Shown in pieces: positions 36,351 through 46,324 of a stretch of 64,000 nt of DNA. The notes beneath the pieces were generated by a model, which saw only the letters and a program-made list of their open reading frames with translations, was not told the origin of the DNA and did no database searches. Position numbers and translations under genes: made by a program. Position 1 is the stretch's first letter. Each line of letters begins with the position of its first letter. The stretch is from Dissulfurimicrobium hydrothermale. GTDB taxonomy: Bacteria > Desulfobacterota > Dissulfuribacteria > Dissulfuribacterales > Sh68. The stretch spans positions 1,024,306 to 1,088,305 of the forward strand of contig NZ_CP085041.1 of NCBI RefSeq assembly GCF_022026155.1, in the 5' to 3' direction.

Positions 36351-37466
36351 ATGGAAAGGCAGGTTGATGGGAGGGGTGCTCCTTTGAGGCTTGTTGTAGC
36401 AGGCGGCGGCACAGGCGGTCATGTCTTTCCTGGAATTGCGGTGGTTGAGGCGCTTTCGGAGGTGTCTCCCGTAGAGGTCATGTGGATAGGTGCAGGACGT
36501 CCGGTTGAGAAAGAGGTCTTGAAGGATCGGCCTTGGCGTTATCGTGTGCTTGAAGTTAGGCCCCTTCTTGGAGTAGGCGGGTTCGGCATGGCCAGATCCA
36601 TTTTGGGTCTACCGTATCATATATCAAGGTCATTTGTGTGGCTCAGGGATTTCAGACCCGATATAGTATTCGGTGTAGGAGGCTATGTCTCAGGGCCTGT
36701 ACTGCTGGCTGCAAGGATCTTGGGGATGCCCACCGTACTGCATGAGCAGAATCTGGTACCCGGCCTTGCCAACCGAATTGCAGCTAGATTTGTAAATGCC
36801 GTCCTCTTGAGCTTTGAACAGGCGGAAATGGCTTTTCCGAAGGCCAAGACTGTTGTTACGGGGAACCCTGTCCGTCCATCATTGTTGTTTAATTATAAAG
36901 AAGAGGCAAGGGCGGCTGGTGCTCCTTTGAGGCTTTTGATAATAGGAGGGAGCCAGGGTGCAAGGGGTTTGAACAGGCTTGCAAGTTCAGCCGTTGCGTT
37001 GCTTTCAAAATCAGGCGTCAGGCTTGAGATAATGCACCAGACAGGTCCTGTCGACCTCGAGGCGGTGAGGTCTTTATATGATGAGGTCGGGGTCAAGGCT
37101 GTGGTCTATCCGTTCATAAATGACATGGCCATGGCATATTCATGGGCCGATCTCGTTGTCTGCAGGGCCGGGGCCGGTACTATTGCAGAGCTTACGGCCC
37201 TTGGCAAGCCATCTGTTCTTATTCCCTATCCAGCTGCAGCGGATAGACATCAAGATGCCAATGCAAAGGCGCTTGCGGATGCCGGCGGGGCCATATATTT
37301 TTGTGAAGAAGATATCGGGGCCGTAAAGATGGCCTCGGAGATACAGGCCTTGCTGGAAGATCAAACCAGTCTTAAAAAGATGGCCGAGAAGGCCAAGGAG
37401 ATGGGCAGGCCTGATGCAGCAAAGGCCATAGCCTCGATTCTTGTGGATATGGCGGTTAAAAGATAA
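36351..37466 (+). CDS. murG: MurG N-acetylglucosamine transferase
   Basis: A 371-residue GT28 glycosyltransferase that converts lipid I to lipid II on the inner face of the membrane. The N-terminal Gly-rich loop GGGTGGHVFPGIAV (near residues 17-30) and the C-terminal UDP-GlcNAc site (CRAGAGTIAEL and PYPAAADRHQDANA) are present. ATG 36351, after a G-rich SD, is preferred to an in-frame GTG at 36327. It follows murD directly; ftsW is absent between them. Confidence 0.97.
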   Translation: MERQVDGRGAPLRLVVAGGGTGGHVFPGIAVVEALSEVSPVEVMWIGAGRPVEKEVLKDRPWRYRVLEVRPLLGVGGFGMARSILGLPYHISRSFVWLRDFRPDIVFGVGGYVSGPVLLAARILGMPTVLHEQNLVPGLANRIAARFVNAVLLSFEQAEMAFPKAKTVVTGNPVRPSLLFNYKEEARAAGAPLRLLIIGGSQGARGLNRLASSAVALLSKSGVRLEIMHQTGPVDLEAVRSLYDEVGVKAVVYPFINDMAMAYSWADLVVCRAGAGTIAELTALGKPSVLIPYPAAADRHQDANAKALADAGGAIYFCEEDIGAVKMASEIQALLEDQTSLKKMAEKAKEMGRPDAAKAIASILVDMAVKR

Positions 37467-37481
37467 CAATCACGGTGGATC

Positions 37482-38876
37482 ATGTATAAGAAACAGCATA
37501 TACATTTTGTTGGTATAGGCGGGATAGGCATGAGTGGACTTGCAAGGCTCCTTTTGGGCCTTGGATATGATGTCTCGGGGTCGGACCTGCGAGAGACCGA
37601 GATAACTAGGTCCCTTGTCCAGATGGGCGGCGTTGTATACAAGGGTCATGAGGCCAAAAATGTCGAAGGGGCGGATGTAGTGGTCTATTCTTCTGCTGTA
37701 AAGGAGTCGAACCCAGAGATCAGGGCAGCCATGGCAAAGGGAGTACCTGTCATTCCCAGGGCAGAGATGCTGGCGGAGATCATGCGGTTGAAAAAATTCG
37801 GCATAGCTGTTGCCGGCGCGCATGGGAAGACAAGCACTACATCTATGGTGGCATCGGTGTTGAATTCAGGCGGTCTTGATCCTACAGTTGTGATCGGAGG
37901 CAAGGTAAAGAGTCTTGGCGCGAACGCCTGCTGGGGACAGGGTGAATTTGTGGTGGCCGAGGCCGATGAGAGCGATGGAAGCTTTCTGCACCTCACGCCG
38001 AGTATCGCCGTGGTGACCAATATAGACATGGAGCATTTGGATTACTATTCATGCAAGGATGATATATTGGATGCCTTTACGGCCTTTCTCGGACGAGTGC
38101 CGTTTTATGGACTGGCCATACTTTGTAATGATGATGCCATGAGCCGGCTGATACTTCCCAGGATAAAGAAGCGTGTCATGACATATGGCATAGGAAATGG
38201 CGCCGAACTTGAGGCGAGGGATATATCCTTTGGCGGTATGGGGGTGTCTTATATCGCATTTTGGCGTGGGTCCAGATTGGGCCGCATAGATATGAAGGTC
38301 CCAGGTCTTCATTATCTGCGCAATTCGCTTGCCGCCATGGCTGTAGGACTTGAACTTGAAATACCATTTGAGTGTATAAAAAATGGGCTGAACGCCTATG
38401 AAGGTGTAGGCAGGCGCTTTGAGGTTCTTGGTGATATTGATGGCATAACGGTGGTGGATGATTATGCCCATCACCCGACTGAGATTGAGGCTACTCTCAA
38501 GGCGGCCAGGTCGTGTTGGCCTGACAGGAGGTTCGTCGTACTCTTTGAGCCGCATCGTTATTCCAGGACCAAGGCCCTTATGGACGAATTTGCCGTGGCC
38601 TTTAAAGAGGCGGACGAGGTCTGGATAACCGAGATATACCCGGCGAGTGAGACCCCCATAGTTGGCGTAAGCGGCGAGCGTCTTTCAAGGGTTATAAAAG
38701 ACAGGTCGGCGATGTCTGTGCATTTTGTCAAGGCGTGTAGCGATCTTCCGGATGCAGTGACTGGTTCGCTTCGTCCAGGAGATGTGGTTTTTACCCTTGG
38801 GGCCGGTTCAATAGGACAGATCGGTCGGATGATATTGAGCAAATTAGGGTCAAAGGAGATGGCGGTTGCCCTTTAG
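37482..38876 (+). CDS. murC: UDP-N-acetylmuramate--L-alanine ligase
   Basis: A 464-residue Mur ligase adding the first L-Ala. An N-terminal UDP-binding region (HFVGIGGIGMSGLARLLL, residues ~7-24), ATP loop GAHGKTSTTSMV (near residue 111), and DDYAHHPTEIEATL (near residue 327) are clear. No C-terminal Ddl fusion is present, which matters because ddl is also absent from this cluster. The 3' end overlaps murB. Confidence 0.97.
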   Translation: MYKKQHIHFVGIGGIGMSGLARLLLGLGYDVSGSDLRETEITRSLVQMGGVVYKGHEAKNVEGADVVVYSSAVKESNPEIRAAMAKGVPVIPRAEMLAEIMRLKKFGIAVAGAHGKTSTTSMVASVLNSGGLDPTVVIGGKVKSLGANACWGQGEFVVAEADESDGSFLHLTPSIAVVTNIDMEHLDYYSCKDDILDAFTAFLGRVPFYGLAILCNDDAMSRLILPRIKKRVMTYGIGNGAELEARDISFGGMGVSYIAFWRGSRLGRIDMKVPGLHYLRNSLAAMAVGLELEIPFECIKNGLNAYEGVGRRFEVLGDIDGITVVDDYAHHPTEIEATLKAARSCWPDRRFVVLFEPHRYSRTKALMDEFAVAFKEADEVWITEIYPASETPIVGVSGERLSRVIKDRSAMSVHFVKACSDLPDAVTGSLRPGDVVFTLGAGSIGQIGRMILSKLGSKEMAVAL

Positions 38877-39774
38877 AGATCTTGCAAAAATAGACGGCAT
38901 CGAGCTCTTCAGAGACCTGCCCCTTGCGCCTCTTACCACCTTTCGTATAGGCGGCAGGGCAAAGATCTTCGTGAGGCCGAGGCGGATAGCTGCGCTTGAA
39001 GCGGCGTTGGCCTGTCTTCAAGATAAGGGCGTCGCCTACAAGATACTCGGTCGTGGGAGCAATCTCCTGATCGACGACAAGGGCGTTGAGGCGGTGATTT
39101 CCCTTGCGGCCCTTAATGCATTAAGGGATCTTGTCCCGGATGAAAGTGGCGGGTCCATCCTGACCGTAGAGGCTGGCCACGGGCTTGGCAGACTTATCTC
39201 GTGGACATCAGCCAGGGGGCTTTCTGGCCTTGAGGGTCTCTGCGGCATTCCGGGGAGCGTTGGCGGTGCGGTTAAGATGAATGCAGGGGCCGGGACATGG
39301 TGTATTGCACATATACTCCATTCAGTATGTTTCACAGGACCAGGCGGGAGTTGCTGGGTGTCTGGTGACAGGCTCGAATACGGCTATCGGAGTCTTGAAG
39401 TGCCTAGTGGTGCTGTTGTGTCGATGGTGAGGCTGCGTCTTTTTCAGAAGGAGCGGTCAAGCATCTATTCGGAGATAAGGGCCTTGATGAAAAAGAGGAC
39501 CAAAACCCAGCCCTTAGGAAGGCCTAGTGCAGGGTGTATTTTTAAAAATCCTCCAGGTGATTCGGCTGGGAGGCTGATAGACCTATGCGGACTTAAGGGT
39601 CTTGCGGTGGGAGGCGCAGAGGTTTCGTTCATCCATGCAAACTTTATCATCAACAGGGGTGGCGCAAGTTCTGCTGATGTGATCGGACTCATGGATATCG
39701 TTAAAGACACGGTCAGGTCAATTACAGGTATAGAACTTGCGCCTGAGGTTGCAATTTGGGGTATGAGACAATGA
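38866..39774 (+). CDS. murB: UDP-N-acetylenolpyruvoylglucosamine reductase
   Basis: A 302-residue FAD enzyme (short type II MurB) reducing enolpyruvyl-UDP-GlcNAc. FAD-binding segments FRIGGRAK, LGRGSNLLID and GIPGSVGGAVKMNAGA are present, as is the late catalytic Glu region. In the motif usually written AGSxFKNP the Ser proton donor is replaced by Cys: PSAGCIFKNP (Cys near residue 224). The start is TTG at 38866, set by AAGGAG 7 bases upstream and inside the end of murC. ATGA overlap links it to ftsQ; ddl, often found here, is missing. Confidence 0.95.
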   Translation: MPFRDLAKIDGIELFRDLPLAPLTTFRIGGRAKIFVRPRRIAALEAALACLQDKGVAYKILGRGSNLLIDDKGVEAVISLAALNALRDLVPDESGGSILTVEAGHGLGRLISWTSARGLSGLEGLCGIPGSVGGAVKMNAGAGTWCIAHILHSVCFTGPGGSCWVSGDRLEYGYRSLEVPSGAVVSMVRLRLFQKERSSIYSEIRALMKKRTKTQPLGRPSAGCIFKNPPGDSAGRLIDLCGLKGLAVGGAEVSFIHANFIINRGGASSADVIGLMDIVKDTVRSITGIELAPEVAIWGMRQ

Positions 39775-40598
39775 ATGTCAGGACTTCTTACAGGGGTGGC
39801 AAGGGCATACATCAAAGGCTGGCTGATAGAAAGATCCACGGGGTATCGATCTTTTTTAAGACTAACTTCCTGCTGTTAAAAAGATCTTTTTTTATCTTTT
39901 TGGTATTGGCGGTCGGTTATGGTTCATGGCATTGGATGTGTCATAGCCGGTATTTTTGTCTAAATAAGATACTGGTTGAGGGTGGACCGCACATGAGCCA
40001 TGAAGATCTTCTCAGACTGACTGGCCTAACCTCCAGGACCAATATCTTGGCCGTCAATTTGGATTCAATCAAAAGCGCTATAGAAAGGTATCCTTGGGTC
40101 AAGAAGGCAGAGGTCAGGCGCAGGCTGCCTGACCGGCTGATTATTATGATTAAGGAGCGTGTTCCGGTTGCCGCTATGGAATCAGGCGGTAAGATGTATC
40201 TAGTGGACGGTACCGGGGCCGTTTTCAAAGAGGCTGCGCCAGCAGAGGTCGGATCTCTGCCTGTGATAACCGGCGCTGATCATATGGATGCCAAGAGGGG
40301 CATCCTTTCAGGGTTTGCAATGAAGGCCTCGGAGCTCATAACAATGGCTGGACAAGGTACGAGGACCTTGGGTGCTGGCAACATCAAGAAGATAATAATT
40401 ACAAACAACGGTGATCTAATGCTCTATACGGTGGATCACGATACCCTCATTCATTTTAAGGCACATAACATCAAGACACAATTTGCAAGGGCTGAAAAGA
40501 TACTTTTCCAGCTTTATAGATCTGGCAAATATGAAAGGGTCGCAAGTATTGACCTTGATTACGGCCAGGATATGGCAGTGGCAAGACTTAAAGACTAG
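39771..40598 (+). CDS. ftsQ: Cell division protein FtsQ
   Basis: A 275-residue bitopic membrane protein. A basic cytoplasmic tail and one membrane helix (residues ~38-58) lead to a periplasmic POTRA domain (residues ~65-130, KILVEGG...ERYPWVKKAEVRRRLPDRL) and the FtsQ/DivIB beta domain. It bridges early and late divisome parts through FtsB-FtsL. ATG 39771 overlaps the murB stop (ATGA); an in-frame TTG at 39756 is less likely. Confidence 0.92.
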   Translation: MNVRTSYRGGKGIHQRLADRKIHGVSIFFKTNFLLLKRSFFIFLVLAVGYGSWHWMCHSRYFCLNKILVEGGPHMSHEDLLRLTGLTSRTNILAVNLDSIKSAIERYPWVKKAEVRRRLPDRLIIMIKERVPVAAMESGGKMYLVDGTGAVFKEAAPAEVGSLPVITGADHMDAKRGILSGFAMKASELITMAGQGTRTLGAGNIKKIIITNNGDLMLYTVDHDTLIHFKAHNIKTQFARAEKILFQLYRSGKYERVASIDLDYGQDMAVARLKD

Positions 40599-40606
40599 GA
40601 GACCAA

Positions 40607-41830
40607 ATGGCCGAAAGACCTTGTGATATATTGGTTGGCCTTGATATCGGCACTACGAAGATATGCGCTGTGGTAGGAGAGGTCAGAGAGGATGGCATAG
40701 AGATAATCGGGGTGGGCTTTCATCCATCAATCGGCCTTAAAAAAGGTGTGGTAATAAATGTGGAAAGTACGGTGAAGTCCATAAGAAAAGCGGTTGAAGA
40801 CGCAGAGCGTATGGCCGGGATGGAGATAGATTCCGTTTGTATAGGCATAGCAGGTAGCCACATAAAAGGTATTAACAGCCATGGTGTAATAGCCATAAAG
40901 GGCCAGGAAGTCAGTCAGGAAGATATAGAAAGGGTCCTAGATGCGGCAAAGGCGGTTGCCATCCCGCTTGACAGGGATATACTTCATGTGCTTCCCCAGG
41001 AATATATTGTGGATGATCAGGGCGGTATCATGGATCCTGTGGGCATGACAGGCGTGAGGCTTGAGGCTAGGGTACACATAGTCACAGGGGCTGTAACGGC
41101 CGTCCAGAACCTTGTTAAGTGCACCAACCGGGCAGGTCTTGATGTATCGGATATAGTTCTTCAACCCCTGGCCTCTGCCTCAGCTGTGCTTACACAGGAG
41201 GAAAAGGATCTCGGGGTTGGGCTTATTGATTTTGGTGGAGGTACTACTGACGTGGCGTTGTTCGTCGATGGTACCATCAGACATTCTTCCATCCTTGGGC
41301 TTGGCGGCAATAATCTTACCAATGACATTGCCGTCGGCCTCAAGACGCCGATGGCCGACGCTGAGAAGATCAAGGTCCTTCACGGTTGCTGTTTGAGTTC
41401 GTTAGTATCTAGAGATGAAAATATAGAGGTTCCGAGTGTCGGCGGACGTAAGCCAAGACTCCTTTCCAGACAGGTGCTCGCTGAGATACTTGAGCCCCGT
41501 GTCGAAGAGATATTCGGCCTACTGGATCAGGAAATCCAACGCACCGGGCTAAAGGATTCATTGACTTCGGGGCTGGTGATTACAGGCGGTTCAGCCTTGG
41601 TGGCCGGACTCAGCGAGATGGCAGATCAGATTTTCCAGCTACCCACTAGGATCGGCTATCCGAGGCGCATATCGGGTCTGGTTGATATGGTTAATTCACC
41701 GATGTTTGCGACAGCTGTAGGTCTTGTGCTCTATGAGTTGGACAACAAGCCAGACAAGAAGTTCCACATAAGGGACGGCAATATCTTCAATAGGGTAACC
41801 GGACGTATGAGGTCATGGTTCAAGATTTAA
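40607..41830 (+). CDS. ftsA: Cell division protein FtsA
   Basis: A 407-residue actin-like protein that ties FtsZ to the membrane. The phosphate-1 motif GLDIGTTKICAVVGE (residues ~9-23), the 1C subdomain, phosphate-2 LIDFGGGTTDVALF (near residue 206) and adenosine motif ITGGSALVAGL are present. The C-terminal amphipathic membrane helix is visible as NRVTGRMRSWFKI. SD AGGAG precedes ATG. Normal length and position before ftsZ. Confidence 0.97.
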   Translation: MAERPCDILVGLDIGTTKICAVVGEVREDGIEIIGVGFHPSIGLKKGVVINVESTVKSIRKAVEDAERMAGMEIDSVCIGIAGSHIKGINSHGVIAIKGQEVSQEDIERVLDAAKAVAIPLDRDILHVLPQEYIVDDQGGIMDPVGMTGVRLEARVHIVTGAVTAVQNLVKCTNRAGLDVSDIVLQPLASASAVLTQEEKDLGVGLIDFGGGTTDVALFVDGTIRHSSILGLGGNNLTNDIAVGLKTPMADAEKIKVLHGCCLSSLVSRDENIEVPSVGGRKPRLLSRQVLAEILEPRVEEIFGLLDQEIQRTGLKDSLTSGLVITGGSALVAGLSEMADQIFQLPTRIGYPRRISGLVDMVNSPMFATAVGLVLYELDNKPDKKFHIRDGNIFNRVTGRMRSWFKI

Positions 41831-41842
41831 ATGTTTTGGTAT

Positions 41843-41864
41843 TTATTTGGATCAAACCAAATAA
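41843..41864. promoter_or_regulatory. Perfect 8-bp inverted repeat between ftsA and ftsZ
   Basis: TTATTTGG (41843-41850), ATCAAA, CCAAATAA (41857-41864) is a perfect inverted repeat in the 77-base ftsA-ftsZ gap, 43 bases before the ftsZ ATG. It could be an operator or an RNA hairpin that sets the FtsA to FtsZ ratio; no known box is recognised. Confidence 0.5.
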
Positions 41865-41907
41865 GGCAGTTTGTCGGAGTTTTTAAGGACATTAGAGGGG
41901 GTCTAAA

Positions 41908-43095
41908 ATGGCTTTTGAATTTGTTGATATGGAACATACCGCTAAGATCAAGGTAGTGGGGGTCGGCGGCGGAGGCGGTAATGCCGTTAACAATATGATA
42001 GCATCTGAGTTGAAAGGCGTAGAGTTTATAGCAGCCAACACCGACAGTCAGGCCCTTGAGATGTCCAGGGCTGGGATAAAGATACAGCTCGGCAAGAATT
42101 TGACAAAAGGGTTGGGTGCCGGGGCTAAGCCTGAGATCGGCAGGGACGCAGCTGAAGAGAGTATAGACGAGATAAGGGCTGCACTTGAAGGAAGTGACAT
42201 GGTCTTTATCACTGCCGGCATGGGCGGCGGTACCGGTACAGGGGCCGCTCCGGTCATAGCAGAAGTTAGCAAGGAGGTCGGGGCACTCACGGTCGGGGTG
42301 GTTACAAAACCCTTTAGCTTTGAAGGCAAACGCCGCATGAAGCAGGCGGAGGAGGGGCTTGAGCGCCTAAGGGGCGTTGTTGATACCATAATCACCATTC
42401 CAAACGATAGGTTAAGGCGTTTGGCGCAACCAAATACATTGTTGAAGGAATTGTTCGCCAAGGCTGATGATGTCCTCTATTATGCGGTGAGGGGTATTTC
42501 AGATCTTATAGTGGTCCAGGGCTATATAAATGTTGATTTTGCGGATGTGCGCACTGTAATGGCCGAGATGGGTATGGCGTTGATGGGCACGGGCGTGGCT
42601 AGGGGGGAGAGGAGGGCTATGGAGGCGGTCCAGATGGCCATAGCAAACCCGCTCCTTGAAGACATCTCGATCAGCGGCGCCCGTGGGATACTCATGAACA
42701 TAACGGCTAGCAGCGAGACCCTTAGTATGGAAGAGGTGGATCAGGCGTCAACGATGATTCATGATGAGGCCCATGAAGATGCCAATATTATATGGGGTGC
42801 CGTATTTGACGATGACGCCGGGGATGAGATCAGGGTTACAGTGATTGCGACAGGTATCGGTGCCGATTCCGTCGGCGAGGAAACAATCGTCACACCCATA
42901 ACAGATCTCGTCAGAAAAAGGCAGGATTCAGGCAGAGATGAGCAGGATCAGGTGGTGCAAACCGCCTATCGCGATAGGCAGCGCGCCGGGAATACGAAAA
43001 GGCCTGAAAAGCAAGGCCTTGTTCACAGAGGGTTTGATGAGATAGACTGGAACAGATATGAGATCCCGACTTTTATACGCAAAAAGGCTGATTGA
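41908..43095 (+). CDS. ftsZ: Cell division GTPase FtsZ
   Basis: A 395-residue tubulin homologue that forms the division ring. The N-terminal GTP-binding part has [14 protein letters not shown] and the tubulin signature [10 protein letters not shown] (near residue 109). The T7 synergy loop Asn-Val-Asp-Phe-Ala-Asp is near residue 209. A variable linker (residues ~330-380) leads to the conserved tail [12 protein letters not shown], which binds FtsA and other partners. SD GAGGGGG precedes ATG. It ends the dcw cluster. Confidence 0.98.
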   Translation: MAFEFVDMEHTAKIKVVGVGGGGGNAVNNMIASELKGVEFIAANTDSQALEMSRAGIKIQLGKNLTKGLGAGAKPEIGRDAAEESIDEIRAALEGSDMVFITAGMGGGTGTGAAPVIAEVSKEVGALTVGVVTKPFSFEGKRRMKQAEEGLERLRGVVDTIITIPNDRLRRLAQPNTLLKELFAKADDVLYYAVRGISDLIVVQGYINVDFADVRTVMAEMGMALMGTGVARGERRAMEAVQMAIANPLLEDISISGARGILMNITASSETLSMEEVDQASTMIHDEAHEDANIIWGAVFDDDAGDEIRVTVIATGIGADSVGEETIVTPITDLVRKRQDSGRDEQDQVVQTAYRDRQRAGNTKRPEKQGLVHRGFDEIDWNRYEIPTFIRKKAD

Positions 43096-43121
43096 TCGCT
43101 GTCCGGATGCATCGATCAATC
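43090..43121. terminator. Inverted repeat overlapping the ftsZ stop
   Basis: GATTGATCG (43090-43098) and CGATCAATC (43113-43121) are perfect 9-bp arms around a 14-base loop, with the ftsZ stop inside the first arm. There is no T-run. It lies between convergent ftsZ and glmM and may act as a bidirectional terminator or stabilising hairpin. Confidence 0.5.
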
Positions 43122-43227
43122 GGATTAGGTGCAGGTTGAACCTTAAGATCGTAGGGCTAAATTAATAAAATAAAGAGCTGGCAACCAAAAATGGACTAGA
43201 GAGGTGGGGGGTAGGCGTGGGTGGTCG

Positions 43228-44592
43228 CTACGGCTGTGGCGAACCGCATTTTATTTTGATGTATTCTATAATGCCCTGAGCAGCGGCGTGTATGTAGTCT
43301 CTGTCCTCCCCTTCAACCATTATCCTGATCAGGGGTTCGGTGCCTGAGGGTCTGATCAATATCCGGCCCCTGCCCTTCATTTTGCTCAGGAATTCCATTT
43401 GCAGTTTGTCCAGTCCGGCAATCTCATCAGGCGACCTCTTCTCTTTGATTTTTATATTGTATAAGACCTGCGGAAATGATTCCATGACCTTCGCCAGTTC
43501 GGACAAGGGCAAACCTGTGATCTGCATGATGGCAAGGAGCTGAAGGGCAGCCAGTATGCCGTCTCCCGTGGTCATATAGTCCATGAATATCAAGTGGCCT
43601 GATTGTTCGCCGCCGAAGTTGTACCCGCCGGCCCTCATGGCCTCTACTACATAGCGGTCCCCGACCTTTGTTCGGACAAGCCGTCCGCCCATTTCCTGAA
43701 CGGCTACCTCTAGTCCCATGTTGCTCATGACCGTTGCAACAAGGGTATTGTGCTTCAGTCTATTTTCCTGGATAAGGTGTTTGGCGCAGATCGCCATGAT
43801 ATGGTCTCCATCTACCACCTTGCCCTTTTCATCTGCGACGATGACCCTGTCTCCATCGCCGTCAAAGGCTATCCCCATGTCCGCGTTGTGTTTGAGTACG
43901 GCGTCACGCATAGACTCAGGGTATAACGCCCCACAATTTTCGTTGATGTTTGTGCCATTGGGTGTTACCCCAAGCTTAATTACATCCGCACCGAGCTCCT
44001 CAAATACGGCCGGAGCAACTTTATACGTAGCGCCGTTTGCACAGTCAACAACTATTTTGAGCCCGTCGAGGGTAAGGGTCTTTGGGAATGTATGTTTGAG
44101 AAATACTACATATCTGCCCTGGGCGTCATCTATCCTGAAGGCCTTTCCTACGTGTTCGCCGGTTGGCTGTTCGTATACAAGTATCGATGACTCCATGAGT
44201 TCTTCTATGTGGCCTTCGAGTTCGTCAGGTAGTTTGAAACCATCCCCCGAGAAGATTTTAATGCCGTTGTCCTGAAATGGGTTGTGAGATGCCGATATGA
44301 CAACTCCGGCATCGGCCCTCATGTTGGACGTGAGGAAGGCTATGGCCGGCGTCGGCATTGGTCCTACCAACAGCACATCCGCCCCCATGGAGCATATGCC
44401 AGCGGCCAAGGCGTTTTCCAGCATATAGCACGACAGCCTGGTGTCCTTGCCTATCAGTATCCTGTGGCGTCTGCCTTGTTGATTTTTAAAGATATATGCC
44501 ACGGCCTTTCCGATTTTCATGGCCGTATCGATGGTCATTGGATATATATTTGCGATACCTCTGATGCCGTCTGTTCCAAAAAGTCTGCGCAT
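43228..44592 (-). CDS. glmM: Phosphoglucosamine mutase
   Basis: A 454-residue alpha-phosphohexomutase converting glucosamine-6-phosphate to glucosamine-1-phosphate for UDP-GlcNAc synthesis. The N-terminal FGTDGIRG, the phosphoserine loop [13 protein letters not shown] (Ser near residue 102), the metal loop D-G-D-G-D-R and the C-terminal [15 protein letters not shown] are present. The ATG follows the cdaR stop directly (TAAATG). Clustering with cdaA-cdaR is widely conserved, and GlmM inhibits CdaA in Gram-positive bacteria. Confidence 0.98.
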   Translation of the reverse strand: MRRLFGTDGIRGIANIYPMTIDTAMKIGKAVAYIFKNQQGRRHRILIGKDTRLSCYMLENALAAGICSMGADVLLVGPMPTPAIAFLTSNMRADAGVVISASHNPFQDNGIKIFSGDGFKLPDELEGHIEELMESSILVYEQPTGEHVGKAFRIDDAQGRYVVFLKHTFPKTLTLDGLKIVVDCANGATYKVAPAVFEELGADVIKLGVTPNGTNINENCGALYPESMRDAVLKHNADMGIAFDGDGDRVIVADEKGKVVDGDHIMAICAKHLIQENRLKHNTLVATVMSNMGLEVAVQEMGGRLVRTKVGDRYVVEAMRAGGYNFGGEQSGHLIFMDYMTTGDGILAALQLLAIMQITGLPLSELAKVMESFPQVLYNIKIKEKRSPDEIAGLDKLQMEFLSKMKGRGRILIRPSGTEPLIRIMVEGEDRDYIHAAAQGIIEYIKIKCGSPQP

Positions 44593-45510
44593 TTATTTTT
44601 TTGCTTTATAGACCTTTATTTTTTGTGGAATGATATTCAGCAGCGATATTCCTTCAGGGACTATACATTTAGGTTCGATTACATGTATGCCCTTTGTTAA
44701 ATCTTGTGTCTCTATCATTACAGTTATATCATTTGCAGTTATGTTGTTTAATTCAGTTAATGGCCCTTTGAGTGTTATGCTTACCTCTTTAGGCCAAAAG
44801 GATATTTTGCCTATAGGTGGATATAATTTTACTGGAACACGTTGTATTTTTTTTATGCCTTCAATAGGTTTTATATAGACAGTTACTGTAACTTCACTGA
44901 TATTTGTTTCAGTATTAGTAATGTCTTTCATATTTAATCCTGAGCGTACTTTAATGATCTCTGTTGCTCCATCTATGTTAATAGGTAGTGTTTTTATTTC
45001 CCTCAACTTGTTGAGCTCTCTCGGTAGGCCGGAAGCAATGACCCTATCTGGTATGGTTTCAATCTTCTCGATCTTATATCCCTTAGCCGGGGTTCCGATG
45101 ATTTCTGGTTTGACCATCAGCTCTTTACGCATCATCGGTTCAAGAATTATATTGAATTCCGAAGGCTGGAATCTCGTGATTTTTACGCCTGTTGGTATAG
45201 GCAGTGTCTCAGGGTCTATATGTATCGTTATCTTGCCGGGCGAGGTGTTTTTGAGGTCGATTATTTTTGGTAGCCTTTGAATAGCTACATCTCTTATGAG
45301 ACTGCGTGGTCCGAATATCCTGACGTTTATTGCGGTTGGTATATCGTTGGCTATGATTAGGTCTTTCGGCAGATTTATGACCTCTACGGGCAGAGAGACG
45401 GTGATTTCGGCCTTTTCTTCCCCCACTACAAAAAACCACAGGAAGATGGCGAAACCGAGAGACAGCGCCTTTAAGACCCAGTTGTTGGAAAATATACCCC
45501 CTAGGCGCAT
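44593..45510 (-). CDS. cdaR: YbbR-domain protein (CdaR-like)
   Basis: A 305-residue protein with one N-terminal membrane helix (residues ~12-28, KALSLGFAIFLWFFVVG) and an extracytoplasmic region of about three YbbR repeats, each with a V-x-I-x-G-P type strand pair. CdaR-like proteins bind and modulate the diadenylate cyclase CdaA in Firmicutes. Here the gene lies 3 bases after cdaA and abuts glmM. It is more AT-rich than its neighbours. Confidence 0.88.
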   Translation of the reverse strand: MRLGGIFSNNWVLKALSLGFAIFLWFFVVGEEKAEITVSLPVEVINLPKDLIIANDIPTAINVRIFGPRSLIRDVAIQRLPKIIDLKNTSPGKITIHIDPETLPIPTGVKITRFQPSEFNIILEPMMRKELMVKPEIIGTPAKGYKIEKIETIPDRVIASGLPRELNKLREIKTLPINIDGATEIIKVRSGLNMKDITNTETNISEVTVTVYIKPIEGIKKIQRVPVKLYPPIGKISFWPKEVSITLKGPLTELNNITANDITVMIETQDLTKGIHVIEPKCIVPEGISLLNIIPQKIKVYKAKK

Positions 45511-45513
45511 TTG

Positions 45514-46311
45514 TCAGATGATTCTCCTTTTCCACCAAGGTTTCTCGACATCTTCTGGAGCGAATGTGTTGTGCAGGATTCGTCTCAATGTACCGGTGTC
45601 TATGTCTCTTGTTATCTTGCCCGCTATGGCCACTGATATACCGCCTGTTTCTTCAGACACGACGATTGCCACCGCATCGGTCTGTTCGGTTATGCCGATG
45701 GCGGCCCTGTGCCTGGTGCCGAGCCTTCTGCTTATGTCAGGACTTGATGTAAGCGGCAGTACACATCCGCCTGCGGCTATCCTGCCGTTTTGTATTATTA
45801 CGGCCCCGTCGTGCAGTGGTGAGCCCTTATAAAATATAGTGCACAACAGGTCTCTTGTAACCCGTGCATCCAAAGCCGTCCCGCTGCTTATATAGTCCCC
45901 TAGTCCTACTCCTCTTTCAAGCACCATTATTGCGCCTGTCTTGGTCTCGGACAAAGCAGCGGTGGCCTTTGCGAGTTCCTCGATAGCCTGAAAATTCTTC
46001 ACTTGGTTTTTGAGGAACGGACTCTGTCCCATCTGGATGAGGACCCGACGTATGTCATCCTGGAACACGATGACTATCAAGAGGAAGAGGGAACTCAGGA
46101 CCGTTCCCAGCAGCCAGTGCAGGGTCATGAGGTCAAGGGATTTGGCTGCGAAATATATGACTATGATTACCGCCAGGCCGGCGGCCATCTGAACCGCCCG
46201 CGTCCCCTTTATTAGCAATATGATCTGGTAGATTATATAGGCCACGACAAGGATATCCAAGATATCCTGCCAACGGATAGTTATGAGGTATTGATTTATA
46301 AAATAGTCCAT
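45514..46311 (-). CDS. cdaA: Diadenylate cyclase CdaA
   Basis: A 265-residue enzyme that makes cyclic di-AMP. About three N-terminal membrane helices (residues ~12-80) precede the DisA_N cyclase domain. The nucleotide-binding DGA motif (LHDGAVIIQNG, near residue 173) and the RHR motif (GTRHRAAIG, near residue 205) are intact, so it should be active. It stands between folP and cdaR in the operon that also carries ftsH and glmM, an arrangement common in Desulfobacterota. Confidence 0.96.
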   Translation of the reverse strand: MDYFINQYLITIRWQDILDILVVAYIIYQIILLIKGTRAVQMAAGLAVIIVIYFAAKSLDLMTLHWLLGTVLSSLFLLIVIVFQDDIRRVLIQMGQSPFLKNQVKNFQAIEELAKATAALSETKTGAIMVLERGVGLGDYISSGTALDARVTRDLLCTIFYKGSPLHDGAVIIQNGRIAAGGCVLPLTSSPDISRRLGTRHRAAIGITEQTDAVAIVVSEETGGISVAIAGKITRDIDTGTLRRILHNTFAPEDVEKPWWKRRII

Positions 46312-46324
46312 ATGATTAGCCGAC

